A DNA stretch of 64,000 nt, taken from NCBI GenBank assembly GCA_019459485.1, contig JAIBEZ010000011.1:62001-126000 (forward strand), in the 5' to 3' direction. The position numbers and the translations under genes are program-made. Positions 46,385 through 56,085 of the stretch are shown piece after piece. The notes beneath the pieces were generated by a model. The model ran no database searches. It worked only from the letters and a program-made list of their open reading frames with translations, and had not been told where the DNA came from. This stretch comes from Prolixibacteraceae bacterium. Its GTDB lineage: Bacteria > Bacteroidota > Bacteroidia > Bacteroidales > Prolixibacteraceae. The first letter of the stretch is position 1. Every line of letters begins with the position of its first letter.

Positions 46385-47896
46385 ATGGCAAATTACATCA
46401 ATATAAAGATCAACATCGAACAGGGCGGAATCTGTTTTACCAAAGATGAACTTCCTGCTCCACGTTCACCCTTTCAGATTGACGACGATGATACCAAGGC
46501 CAATAATATCAGGGTAGAACTGGGCATTGCGAAGGTTTTCCACAAGGTGCTCAATCTGATCAAAACCGAACGTGAATTGTTTCAGAAAGAAGATTTTGAG
46601 CTGCTGGGCGAAATGCTGTCGAAGATAATGTTTGGCCGCATCAACAACAACGATGATATCAGGAATTTTATAATGAAGATCGTCGAACAGTCGCTTGAAA
46701 TAAATAACAGTTCGAGCAAAACAATCTGCCGGATATATCTGGAGTTCGATCAGAAATCGGGTGTGGCCATGTTGCCCTGGGAATACATTCTTTACAAAAC
46801 CCGCAGCCTTGACGTTCCCCGATCAATTTATCTTTCGGCCAATCTCAAAAGTCGTTTTCACCTGATGCGAAGGGTAAAAGATAACAATTATGAACGTCCA
46901 TTTTCCGAACGGCTATTCGTTATCGTGCTGGTCAATGTTGCCGGAAATGGAGATGTTGAACCTCCGATTGACAGCCGGACAGGCGAACTGAAAACAATAG
47001 AAAAAACCTTTAAAACATTGCAGGATAAGTTTTTTGACAAATTGGTTGTTGAATATATTGAATCAACTCCATTTAATAAAATAAAGCAGGAGGTCGAGGA
47101 AATCTACAAAAGATGGGAAATTGAATATCAGCAAAAACCAAGCTATGCAATACATTATCTTGGGCATTCGATGCTGGACGAGCAGGTCGGAAAATTGGTC
47201 GCACTTTCTGCGGAAACCGGGAAGCCCGACTGGGTGGAGGATAAAAAATTTGCGGCCATTTTTAATGAGGAGAAATTAAATATCGAACAACCTTGCATGG
47301 TTTGTTTTCAGTCGTGCGACAGCGCCAAAATCGGAAGTTTCAACGATATCTTGCGCGGAGTTGCCATTGAGTTTACCAAGATCAATATTCCGGCGGTAAT
47401 AGGAATGCAAAATGAGATAAATACTGCTTATTCCTGCGCATTTTTCGACCGGTTTTACGAGAGTATTCTGAATGAAAAGGATGTGGCAGAGGCAGTTACA
47501 GCCGGAAGGGATTATCTCGGCAGGGAATACAACAATGATACAGACGCCTACATTAATAACTCATTTGGGAGCCCTGTGCTTTTTATAACCACCAAAGAAC
47601 CAATCCAGATTATTCAGGCAGCCGCTGCACCTGTAAAAATGGTTAAAAGCGAAGAATTTAAACCCGAAATGAACATGAATATCAGGAATTCGGTCATGAT
47701 GGACAGGATTAGCAGCAATTCAAACATGAATGATAATAGAACCGCATCCATTTACATGCCTGATAATGATGACAGTTTATACCGCTCTGTAAAAACAGTG
47801 CACTCAGATCTTAACCCGGTCTCTGCGGCGCAACCGATAATTGATCCAAGAGATACTTCGTCGCCAAATGTTCAACCTAAAAATTCTGATGAATGA
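46385..47896 (+). CDS. CHAT-domain caspase-like protease
   Basis: 503 residues. The CHAT core spans about 115-405: LPWEYILYKT opens it, the catalytic His261 sits in YAIHYLGHSML and the catalytic Cys311 in CFQSCDSAKIGSF. It continues with GVAIEFTKINIPAVIGMQNE and closes at FGSPVLFITT. CHAT proteins are clan CD cysteine proteases related to caspases and separase; some, such as the TPR-CHAT partner of type III-E CRISPR, act in phage defence. Here the TPR part is a separate gene that starts inside this gene's stop (ATGA overlap). The last 100 residues are low-complexity Asn/Asp/Ser-rich and may be a flexible linker or a processing site. Confidence 0.9.
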   Translation: MANYINIKINIEQGGICFTKDELPAPRSPFQIDDDDTKANNIRVELGIAKVFHKVLNLIKTERELFQKEDFELLGEMLSKIMFGRINNNDDIRNFIMKIVEQSLEINNSSSKTICRIYLEFDQKSGVAMLPWEYILYKTRSLDVPRSIYLSANLKSRFHLMRRVKDNNYERPFSERLFVIVLVNVAGNGDVEPPIDSRTGELKTIEKTFKTLQDKFFDKLVVEYIESTPFNKIKQEVEEIYKRWEIEYQQKPSYAIHYLGHSMLDEQVGKLVALSAETGKPDWVEDKKFAAIFNEEKLNIEQPCMVCFQSCDSAKIGSFNDILRGVAIEFTKINIPAVIGMQNEINTAYSCAFFDRFYESILNEKDVAEAVTAGRDYLGREYNNDTDAYINNSFGSPVLFITTKEPIQIIQAAAAPVKMVKSEEFKPEMNMNIRNSVMMDRISSNSNMNDNRTASIYMPDNDDSLYRSVKTVHSDLNPVSAAQPIIDPRDTSSPNVQPKNSDE

Positions 47897-50277
47897 TTAC
47901 CAAACAGGATATTGCAGCTATTTTTTCAGCCGCTTATGCAAGCGCTTCCCTGCGCAGCGATTGTGATATGCGCATGGTCGCCGATTTGTTTGAAACCGTC
48001 AGGTCGCAACTTGATTTCTCTGATCCTTATGAAACCTGGGATTATATCGTTACCGACCGCCTGAAATATGACAATGAACTTTCGGTTGAATTGCTTTCGG
48101 AGGTAAGGGACAGCTATTTTAATTTCTTCTTCGGCAAGTTGTTGTCGCATTTGGATTCGATGTATTTGACCGAACCTGAAGCCGCGATTTTATTTTGGGA
48201 AGAGGCTTGCGCTGAGGCAGCCATCTATTGCAGGGAAGATGCGCTTTACATGTTGTGTTTGCAGCAGCAAAAGCGGGGAATAAAAAGCAAAATGCTTGAC
48301 CAAAACTTAAAACTTGCGAAACTGATACAGGAAAGCCGCTGGGTCGATACGGTTCCGTTTTATGAAGATATTGCATCAAATGATAAATTCCCCAAAAAAA
48401 TACGTGCTTTTGCTGAAATAGTAATTTTCCAGATCATCATTTATCAATACCTGGAATTTTCGAAAGCGCCAAAACACATCGAAAATGCAGAAGCTTTATT
48501 GCCCGGACATTTCCTGATTACAAGAAGCTGGGCTGAATATTACCTGAAAATCGGGGAGACTGAAAAGTCACGCGATTATATACTGCGGGTAATGTCCATA
48601 AAGCCAAGTGATTATACGGCTTTAAATCTTCTCGGCGATTCATTTATGGCTGAAAATAAACCTGAAAGTGCAGAGTCGTGGTACAATGATGCATCGCAGA
48701 AAAATATCCTGCAAACAGATTCATACCGAAGATTGCTCATCCTTTTCGGAATAAAAACTTGGTTCGCCGATAAATGGCCGCGGATAGAGGAATTGGTGCA
48801 GTTAATTGGGAAAAGGCCGAAATACGGGAATTACAATCAGCTTGTTGAAAAAGGACTTGCTGAAGCTGATTGCTTTAAGGACCTGCAATTGTACCATGCT
48901 TTCCGGGTTATTGCTGATGCCTTTATTGGCAATGATGCGCCGGAAAAAGCGGAGGAATGGTATCTGAAAGCGCAATTACTTCATCCTGAAATAGCAACAG
49001 CGTATATTGATCTGGCATATCTAAAACTTCACCTCAACCAGCATAAGCAGGCAAAAGCATTGCTTTTACAGGCAAAAGAAGTTGACAAGGAAAATTTCGA
49101 GGTGTATTGGGCCCTGGCATACTATTACCAACTTCAGGAACAAAAAGAAGAAGCGCTTGAATGTTATGAAAAATGCTTTGGGTTGCGGCCTCATTGGGAA
49201 GATATGATCAATAATTTTATCGGAAATCTTTATTATTCGCTCAAGGAATACGATCAGGCAATTGCCTTTTACCGGAAAGCGGTTGACATCAACGATCAAT
49301 ATCCGGTTTTCGCCGGAAATCTTGGAGGAGCCTATCAGATTTTGGCGGATCAATTGTTTGGTAGTAAGGATTATACGGCTGCTGAAAAGATGTATATTGA
49401 AGCTGCCAAAGCCGACAATGATGCCAACAGGTGGAATACCCTGGGAAATTTCTATTATGACATGAAGCGCTGGAACGACGCAATCGACAATTACAAGAAA
49501 GCAATGGAAATCAGACAGGATCCTGTTTTTCTCGAAAACTGCGGGCTGGCTTACGAACGGAACGGGAATTTTAAGGAAGCTGAAAAATACTATCAGGAAG
49601 CGCTTGAAGTTGATCCCGAATCGGCAAAGTTGTTTAACCGGTTGGGCGTTTTTTATCACGACCAGACTGACTATGAAAAATCCATTGGCTGTTACCTGAA
49701 AGCGCTTGAACGTGAGCCTCAAAATCTACTTTACCTTGAGAACCTTGCGCTCGCTTATTCAATGAAAAATGATTACGACGCAGCGATTGAAACCTATGAG
49801 AAATTTTTACAGATAAGTTCGGCCAACGCAAAGATTTTGAATGCGATGGGGGTTATTTATTACAATCAGGAGCAATACGGATCGGCCATTGAAATGTACC
49901 GCAAAGCCCTTGAAATCGACAAGGATAATTTCTTGTACACTAAAAATCTTGGATTGGCTTATCGCGTTTCAGGATCTGCTGACGAAGCAATTGAAACTTA
50001 TAAAAAGGCACTTGAAATCAATGATTCAGATTACATCGTATGGAACGAACTTGGTGTTTTGAGTTACAACGGGTATGACAATGAGAATGCTATAACATAT
50101 TATCAGAAAGCGATTGAACTCAAACCTGATGATCCTGTATTGTACTCAAATCTTGCAATGGTATTCAACACACAGGGTAAAACCGATGAAGCATTGAACA
50201 TTATGGACAATTATCAGGTGTCGGAAGCAGTGAAAACCGAAGTGAATTTATTGTTGAAGGATTCTCTCACATACTAA
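47893..50277 (+). CDS. Long TPR-repeat protein coupled to CHAT protease
   Basis: 794 residues. The first 170 are helical with no clear repeat; from about 175 to the end runs a superhelix of tetratricopeptide repeats, with clear units such as AIAFYRKAVDINDQYPVFAG, AEKYYQEALEVDPESAKLFN and AIETYKKALEINDSDYIVWN spaced 34-37 residues. It overlaps the CHAT gene by four bases (ATGA), so the two are translated together. TPR superhelices bind peptides or partner proteins; here it is the likely recognition or regulatory half of a split TPR-CHAT protease. Its stop is six bases from the stop of the convergent desaturase. Confidence 0.9.
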   Translation: MITKQDIAAIFSAAYASASLRSDCDMRMVADLFETVRSQLDFSDPYETWDYIVTDRLKYDNELSVELLSEVRDSYFNFFFGKLLSHLDSMYLTEPEAAILFWEEACAEAAIYCREDALYMLCLQQQKRGIKSKMLDQNLKLAKLIQESRWVDTVPFYEDIASNDKFPKKIRAFAEIVIFQIIIYQYLEFSKAPKHIENAEALLPGHFLITRSWAEYYLKIGETEKSRDYILRVMSIKPSDYTALNLLGDSFMAENKPESAESWYNDASQKNILQTDSYRRLLILFGIKTWFADKWPRIEELVQLIGKRPKYGNYNQLVEKGLAEADCFKDLQLYHAFRVIADAFIGNDAPEKAEEWYLKAQLLHPEIATAYIDLAYLKLHLNQHKQAKALLLQAKEVDKENFEVYWALAYYYQLQEQKEEALECYEKCFGLRPHWEDMINNFIGNLYYSLKEYDQAIAFYRKAVDINDQYPVFAGNLGGAYQILADQLFGSKDYTAAEKMYIEAAKADNDANRWNTLGNFYYDMKRWNDAIDNYKKAMEIRQDPVFLENCGLAYERNGNFKEAEKYYQEALEVDPESAKLFNRLGVFYHDQTDYEKSIGCYLKALEREPQNLLYLENLALAYSMKNDYDAAIETYEKFLQISSANAKILNAMGVIYYNQEQYGSAIEMYRKALEIDKDNFLYTKNLGLAYRVSGSADEAIETYKKALEINDSDYIVWNELGVLSYNGYDNENAITYYQKAIELKPDDPVLYSNLAMVFNTQGKTDEALNIMDNYQVSEAVKTEVNLLLKDSLTY

Positions 50278-50283
50278 TGCCGG

Positions 50284-51297
50284 TCAACTGCTTGCAGTTG
50301 CTTTCCTGAAACGCACCAGTTGACGGTTTGCTTCGTCCCACAAACTCAGATTTAGAGCCTTGAAAGTTGAAAATAAAGTTACAGGTTTCACCGTCCTGAA
50401 TAAATCGTTCTCGTTGTGGCATTTCTGAAGGTTATAATTCGGAATTCGAGGGCTTAAGTGATGCAAATGGTGAAAGCCGATATTTCCGGTAAACCACTGC
50501 AAAACAGCCGGTAATTTAAGGAACGAACTGCCTTCTATGGCCGCTGTTTTATAATCCCAGTTGATGTCCCTGTTCCACGAAACATCTTCGAACTGGTGCT
50601 GAACGTAAAACAACCAGAGCCCTGCCACATGCGAAATCAGCAATACTGGTATCTGGATTAAAAGGTAAGCTTTCAGGCCGATCAGCAAACTCATTCCGGT
50701 AGCGATTATTATTACCACAATGTTTGTGAAATATACGTTCAGGCGTGCTTTCCGGTCCATCGTTTTTTTTGAAAACCGGTTTTGCACCAGGATCATAAAC
50801 AACGGCCCGATTGTAAACATCAGGAACGGGTTACGGAATCCACGGTAAAGAAGGCGTTTCCATTTCGATGAATTTCGGTATTCTTCCACTGTCATGGTCC
50901 ATACATCCCCAAATCCGCGTTTGTCAAGATTGACGGTTGTTGCGTGGTGTTCAAAATGCTGGTTGTGCCACTTGTTGTATGGAGTAAACGAGAGTATGCC
51001 AAAGGCCATTCCAACGATATTGTTAGCCCGCTTCGACTTGAAAAAAGATCCGTGTCCGCAATCGTGGAAAATGATGAATAACCGGATCAAAAAACCGCTG
51101 GCAACAATGGCCAGTAAAAGAGTTATCCAATACGAAACCTGTAAACTCAGGATCATTAAATACCACAAGCCTAAATATGGAAAGAGTGTATTGATGATTT
51201 GCCAGAGGCTTTTAAGTAAATCGGGTTGATTGTATTTCATGATCACTTTTTGCCATGACCGGTCGGTTGCCGGTTGATTTTTCACTGTTGATTCCAT
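50284..51297 (-). CDS. Fatty acid desaturase
   Basis: 337 residues, integral membrane di-iron enzyme introducing a double bond into acyl chains. The three histidine boxes are HDCGH, HNQHFEHH and HHLHH, with hydrophobic pairs of helices between them. The regiochemistry (delta-12-like or other) cannot be read. It ends almost stop-to-stop with the TPR gene. Confidence 0.93.
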   Translation of the reverse strand: MESTVKNQPATDRSWQKVIMKYNQPDLLKSLWQIINTLFPYLGLWYLMILSLQVSYWITLLLAIVASGFLIRLFIIFHDCGHGSFFKSKRANNIVGMAFGILSFTPYNKWHNQHFEHHATTVNLDKRGFGDVWTMTVEEYRNSSKWKRLLYRGFRNPFLMFTIGPLFMILVQNRFSKKTMDRKARLNVYFTNIVVIIIATGMSLLIGLKAYLLIQIPVLLISHVAGLWLFYVQHQFEDVSWNRDINWDYKTAAIEGSSFLKLPAVLQWFTGNIGFHHLHHLSPRIPNYNLQKCHNENDLFRTVKPVTLFSTFKALNLSLWDEANRQLVRFRKATASS

Positions 51298-51413
51298 TGC
51301 TTCAAATTAAAATTTGGGCAAAGGTAGGCGGCGTTTGCACGCTTTAAAAAAACAAGGGATCAACGGTGTAAATAAGTGGCTGAATGAAGGTCAGGGTGGC
51401 CGGTGTCAATGTG

Positions 51414-51438
51414 CGGGGGCGATTGGTATTCGCCCCCG
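51414..51438. repeat. GC-rich hairpin after LytTR gene
   Basis: CGGGGGCGA (51414-51422) and TCGCCCCCG (51430-51438) pair perfectly around a seven-base loop. No T run follows, so this may be a factor-dependent stop or an intergenic repeat. Confidence 0.5.
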
Positions 51439-51444
51439 TACAGC

Positions 51445-52284
51445 TTAAATGGCTTCTTTAAGCTTCAGCAAATATTGTCGCGAAACCGGAATTTGCTCCT
51501 GATAATTCTTAATTGTCAACCAGTGATTGTTAAATTGCCTGTTGAGCTTTTCAATGTAATGAATATTGACGATACAAATCCGGTGGCACCGAATAAAATT
51601 GGGGAAAGGTTTCACCTGGTGTTCAATATTTCTAAGGGTGTTACGCATCAGCTTTTTCCTGAAATGCTCACCTTCCTTATATACAATTTCAACGTAATTA
51701 TCGGCCGATTTTATAAATGCAACATCGGCAACATGAAGCGATAAATTTTCGGCGCTGTTATCAGAAATAAATTCGATGGACTGGTTCAGGTAACCCACTT
51801 CGTATTTTACGACCTGCTTGCCAATGATCTCTTTTTCTATCAGGAGCAATTCGTTTTGTTGCCTCAATTCTTTTATATCATCAAAAATCCCTAAAACGAT
51901 TGGTGGGACGAGACAGATCAAAACAACTTTCGACATTACAAAAAAGGAGATCTCAACCAATCCCACATACCGCAGGTAGAATGCAAAAGCGACTGAACTC
52001 AATGCCATGATAATGAATCCGCCAAGGTAGGAAGGAAAAAACGGCACGCTGCTTTGGTTGTATGACTGCATTATCCGGAGCGAAACTGCACGAACCAAAA
52101 CCAGAAACAATAAAACGATTCCTCCTAATCCGGCAACAACTAATAACCTGTTATTGAAATCAAATCTTTCGAGTGGAAATGGCTGAAAAAAGAGGATAAA
52201 AAGAAATACACCAAAACTGATACTTAGGAAAAGCTTTTTGTCTTCTTTTAATAGTTTTAATATTTGATCGGTTTTTTTGTTCAT
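51445..52284 (-). CDS. Membrane-anchored LytTR transcription regulator
   Basis: 279 residues. Four membrane helices occupy about residues 18-150, a coiled linker follows (KELRQQNELLLIEKEIIGKQ), and a C-terminal LytTR DNA-binding domain spans about 175-279 with HVADVAFIKSADNYVEIVY and FIRCHRICIVNIHYIEKLNR. It is a one-component membrane sensor-regulator type common in Bacteroidota. The divergent CotH gene starts 178 bases away and could be a target. Confidence 0.9.
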   Translation of the reverse strand: MNKKTDQILKLLKEDKKLFLSISFGVFLFILFFQPFPLERFDFNNRLLVVAGLGGIVLLFLVLVRAVSLRIMQSYNQSSVPFFPSYLGGFIIMALSSVAFAFYLRYVGLVEISFFVMSKVVLICLVPPIVLGIFDDIKELRQQNELLLIEKEIIGKQVVKYEVGYLNQSIEFISDNSAENLSLHVADVAFIKSADNYVEIVYKEGEHFRKKLMRNTLRNIEHQVKPFPNFIRCHRICIVNIHYIEKLNRQFNNHWLTIKNYQEQIPVSRQYLLKLKEAI

Positions 52285-52461
52285 AATTTCGCTTCATCTA
52301 ATAAACTCTTCCCTGAAACACCCTCGTTCTGCAAATGTTTGTGAGGTTTACGTTATTTGGTAAATATATGTTTGACTATTTTTGCTGAAATCTTATCGTC
52401 CTTCTTACAGTATGTTTGCTAATTTTGTAAGCGCTATACTAAAACTAACTGAAGATTGACA

Positions 52462-55400
52462 ATGAAGTTTTTCCTATTGGCTTTTTGCCTGACTTTCCCT
52501 TTTTTATTTTCGACAGCTCAACCATTCCGTATCAATGAAGTCATGAGTTCCAACGGAGGGGCGTTGACCGACAGCGATGGCGAAACTTCCGATTGGATCG
52601 AATTTTTTAATGCAGGTACTACTTCCGTCAACCTGAAAGATTTTGGTTTATCGGATAAAAAAGATCAGCCGTTTCTGTGGCTTTTCCCCGACTTTACAGT
52701 TAATCCGGGCGAATATCTGATTGTTTTTGCTTCGGATAAAGACCGCCGTGAATTGCCGGTAAACTGGAACACAATTGTATCTCAGGGTGATGATTGGAAA
52801 TACCTGGTTCCGACAACAGAGCCGACAAGCAATTGGCGATTGGCCGGTTTCGCTGATACTAGCTGGAAAACCGGTAAAAGTGGTTTTGGGCAGGGCGATA
52901 ACGACGATGCAACGGTGCTGGCAGTTCCAAGATCTATCTTTCTGCGAAAAAAAATAAACATCACCAATGCGGCGTCTGTAAGGCAACTGGTGTTGCACAT
53001 GGATTACGATGATGGTTTTGTTGCTTACCTGAACGGAGTGGAAATTGCCCGTGAACAAATGTTGGGAAAAGGTGCGTTGCCACGATTCGACGAAACCGCC
53101 TCTGGTCAGCACGAGGCGTTGATGTATCAAAATCAGTTACCCGAAAAGTTCATGATCAGCAATTTTGCAGGTGTTCTGAAATCCGGAGAAAATATACTTG
53201 CCATTCAGGTACACAATGTGAATACCACTTCTTCCGATTTGTCGGCTATTCCGTTTTTGTCGGTTGAAACCATCGAAAAACCTGCAAATCCGCGGGTTGT
53301 TGAACTTTTAAACCTCGGAAAAAATGAACTTCATACCAATTTCAAGATAAGCGCTGACGGAGAATCTCTTTACCTGACAAATCCTTCGGGCACTTTGGCC
53401 GATAGTGTCAGGATTGGCGCTTTACAAACGAATTATTCTTATGGCCGTACTTTAAACGATCCAACCGTTTGGGCGGCTTTCGACACATCCACGCCGGGTC
53501 TGGAAAATTCAGGAGATGGGGTTTCAGGAGAAGATCCGGGAAAACCGGTTTTCAGTTTGCCGGGCGGTATTTATTCAGACGCGATGAAAATCGTTTTGAC
53601 TGCTCCCACAAAAAGTGACACGATTTATTACACGACCGATGGTTCCGTTCCAACCCGATCGTCATTGAAAGTTGTTCGCGAAATTGACATTACAGGCTCC
53701 AGAGTTGTCAGGGCACGGATTTTAAAAGCAGGCATGTTGCCGGGCGAAACAGTTACCAATTCGTACATTATTTACGGAAACAGAAAGATGCCGGTCGTTT
53801 CGATATCAATGAATCCTGCCGATTTGTGGGACTATAATACCGGAATTTATGTGGATGGTCCAAATATTCAGGTTAAAGAGCCACATTACGGGGCAAATTA
53901 CTGGATGGATTGGGAAAAGGCTGCTCATTTTGAACTGATGGAGACGACCGGAAACAAGGTGATCGACGTGGATGCAGGTGTAAAGATTACTGGCAATTAT
54001 TCGAGGATGAATGCTCAAAAGTCGATGGCTTTCTTTTGCCGCAAAGCTTACGGTTCGGATGAGATGAAATACAAGATTTTTCAGGAAAGGCCTTTTGACG
54101 AGTTTAAAAACCTAGTTCTTCGTAACTCCGGAAACGATTGGAACAACACGATGTTCCGCGATGGCTTGATGACCGGGCTCACACTCGGTTTGGATATTGA
54201 CCAGCAGGCATTTCGCCCTGCAACCATTTTCCTGAATGCCGAATATTGGGGGATTCTGAACATGCGCGAAAAAGTGAACGAGCATTTTATTGCAGCCAAT
54301 CACGATGTGGATGCGGATGAGGTGATATTGATGGAAAACAATGGTATAGCGATAAATGGCAGTCCCGATGATTGGTTGAACCTATATTCGTTTATTGGCA
54401 GTAATAATTTAAGCTTGCAGGCGAATTACGATCAGGTGGTTTCGAGAATTGAGCTTGGCAATTACATTGATTATACCGCCGCCCAGATTTTTTATGCAAA
54501 TCACGACTGGCCCGGAAATAACATCAAATACTGGAAAGCCACTGCTCCCGAAAGCCGCTGGCGCTGGATCATGTTCGACACCGATTTTGGTATGGGCATC
54601 TGGAACAGGCCTGCCAGCCAAAACTCGATCGAAATGGTTACCGCTACAAATGGCACCGAGTGGCATAATTTGCCGTGGTCGACACTGATGTTGCGCAAGA
54701 TGCTCGAAAATACAGGGTTCCGAAATCAGTTTGTAAACCGTTTTGCCGATTTGATGAATTCAACATTCTTGCCAGAGCGGGTAAACAAGGCCATTGATCA
54801 GAAAATGGACGACATCACTGACGAAATTGAGAGTCATTTGTACCGGTGGAACGGCGGATTAAGAAATGACTGGATTTGGAACGTTCAGATGATGAAAACT
54901 TTTGCAACCGACCGACCATATTATATGTTTACCCATCTTCAGCAGAAGTTCAAGTTTCAAATTCCTCAGCGAATTACAGTACTTGCTGATTCTTTGGCCG
55001 GTTCAGTTCAGTTAAATTCATTAAAGCTGACCAAATTCCCATGGAACGGCTCTTATTTTCAGGAGGTTCCGGTTACGCTTACAGCCATGCCAAAAGCCGG
55101 GTTCCGGTTTCTGAAATGGGAAGGTGTTACAAGTAACAGCAGTTCAGTTACCATTAGCCTCGCTCCAAAGGCTCAGATGAAAATAACGGCGGTATTCGAA
55201 AGCGATGGCAGTCATTACGAAAATATTGTGATCAACGAAATCAGCTTTAACAACAATGCAACTACTGATCCCGGCGACTGGATAGAACTGGTAAACAAAG
55301 GACAATTTGACATCGACATTTCAGGTTGGAAACTGACAGATTCGGATCCGGACCATCAATTTATTTTCGCCGCCAATACCATACTCAAAGCCAACGGATA

Positions 55401-56013
55401 CCTGGTGATTGCCAACGATCTGGAAAAGTTTAAAGCTGTTTTCGGAAGCATTGTAAACCTGCACGAACCGTTTGCCTTTAATTTTGGATTGTCGAACACT
55501 GTCGATGCCGTTAAATTGTATTCAGGAACCGGCCAGCTGATTGATGAGGTAAACTATTGGAATTCCTATCCGTGGCAAACATACACTTTTGACGAACTTT
55601 GGTCGCTCGAACTTACGAACCCAACAAAGGACAATAACTCCGGAATAAACTGGTTACTGTCGGAGCGAAACGGAACTCCCGGATTACGCAATCCGTTTTA
55701 CATTATTGATGCAATTGAAGATTTACATGTGGCGCAGAATGCAACTGAATTGTTGCAGAATTACCCGAACCCTTTCAGTGAAGGAACTTACATCGAATTT
55801 AAACTCGACCAGCCCGGGAAATACCAGGTTTCAATACTCGATGTGAATGGCCGCACGCTCCGTGTTTTGAGCGGCGACAATCCGTTTTCAACCGTTCATA
55901 CCATTTATTGGGATGGCAACGACAACTCCGGAAAACCGGTTGCATCGGGCGTCTATTTTTACCGCCTCGAATCCAACGGCTTCAGCGAAATGAAACGAAT
56001 GGTAAAGATGTAG
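52462..56013 (+). CDS. CotH-kinase/lamin-tail protein with type IX sorting signal
   Basis: 1183 residues from the ATG at 52462. Signal peptide to about residue 20; lamin-tail domain (about 22-110, INEVMSSNGGAL, GETSDWIEFFNAG); a chitobiase-like segment (YYTTDGSVPTRSS); then a CotH domain (about 440-810) with ILNMREKVNEHFIAANHDVD and RWRWIMFDTDFGMGIWN, which carries the acidic residues of the atypical kinase fold. A repeat domain (FLKWEGVTSNSSSVTISLAP) and a second lamin-tail (NEISFNNNATTDPGDWIELV) precede a C-terminal Por domain (LLQNYPNPFSEGTYIEF). It is probably surface-exported; CotH homologues phosphorylate proteins or glycans. Confidence 0.9.
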   Translation: MKFFLLAFCLTFPFLFSTAQPFRINEVMSSNGGALTDSDGETSDWIEFFNAGTTSVNLKDFGLSDKKDQPFLWLFPDFTVNPGEYLIVFASDKDRRELPVNWNTIVSQGDDWKYLVPTTEPTSNWRLAGFADTSWKTGKSGFGQGDNDDATVLAVPRSIFLRKKINITNAASVRQLVLHMDYDDGFVAYLNGVEIAREQMLGKGALPRFDETASGQHEALMYQNQLPEKFMISNFAGVLKSGENILAIQVHNVNTTSSDLSAIPFLSVETIEKPANPRVVELLNLGKNELHTNFKISADGESLYLTNPSGTLADSVRIGALQTNYSYGRTLNDPTVWAAFDTSTPGLENSGDGVSGEDPGKPVFSLPGGIYSDAMKIVLTAPTKSDTIYYTTDGSVPTRSSLKVVREIDITGSRVVRARILKAGMLPGETVTNSYIIYGNRKMPVVSISMNPADLWDYNTGIYVDGPNIQVKEPHYGANYWMDWEKAAHFELMETTGNKVIDVDAGVKITGNYSRMNAQKSMAFFCRKAYGSDEMKYKIFQERPFDEFKNLVLRNSGNDWNNTMFRDGLMTGLTLGLDIDQQAFRPATIFLNAEYWGILNMREKVNEHFIAANHDVDADEVILMENNGIAINGSPDDWLNLYSFIGSNNLSLQANYDQVVSRIELGNYIDYTAAQIFYANHDWPGNNIKYWKATAPESRWRWIMFDTDFGMGIWNRPASQNSIEMVTATNGTEWHNLPWSTLMLRKMLENTGFRNQFVNRFADLMNSTFLPERVNKAIDQKMDDITDEIESHLYRWNGGLRNDWIWNVQMMKTFATDRPYYMFTHLQQKFKFQIPQRITVLADSLAGSVQLNSLKLTKFPWNGSYFQEVPVTLTAMPKAGFRFLKWEGVTSNSSSVTISLAPKAQMKITAVFESDGSHYENIVINEISFNNNATTDPGDWIELVNKGQFDIDISGWKLTDSDPDHQFIFAANTILKANGYLVIANDLEKFKAVFGSIVNLHEPFAFNFGLSNTVDAVKLYSGTGQLIDEVNYWNSYPWQTYTFDELWSLELTNPTKDNNSGINWLLSERNGTPGLRNPFYIIDAIEDLHVAQNATELLQNYPNPFSEGTYIEFKLDQPGKYQVSILDVNGRTLRVLSGDNPFSTVHTIYWDGNDNSGKPVASGVYFYRLESNGFSEMKRMVKM

Positions 56014-56085
56014 GTTTTTATTCCTTTTGTGATTCCAATGCAAAAAACCATTATTTTCACTGTTCATTTCTAAATTAAACCAACT

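Noticed and set aside
46385-50277. Type III-E CRISPR (Craspase) association
   Set aside because: The CHAT and TPR pair is reminiscent, but there is no gRAMP/Cas7-11, no CRISPR array and no Cas1/Cas2 in the window.
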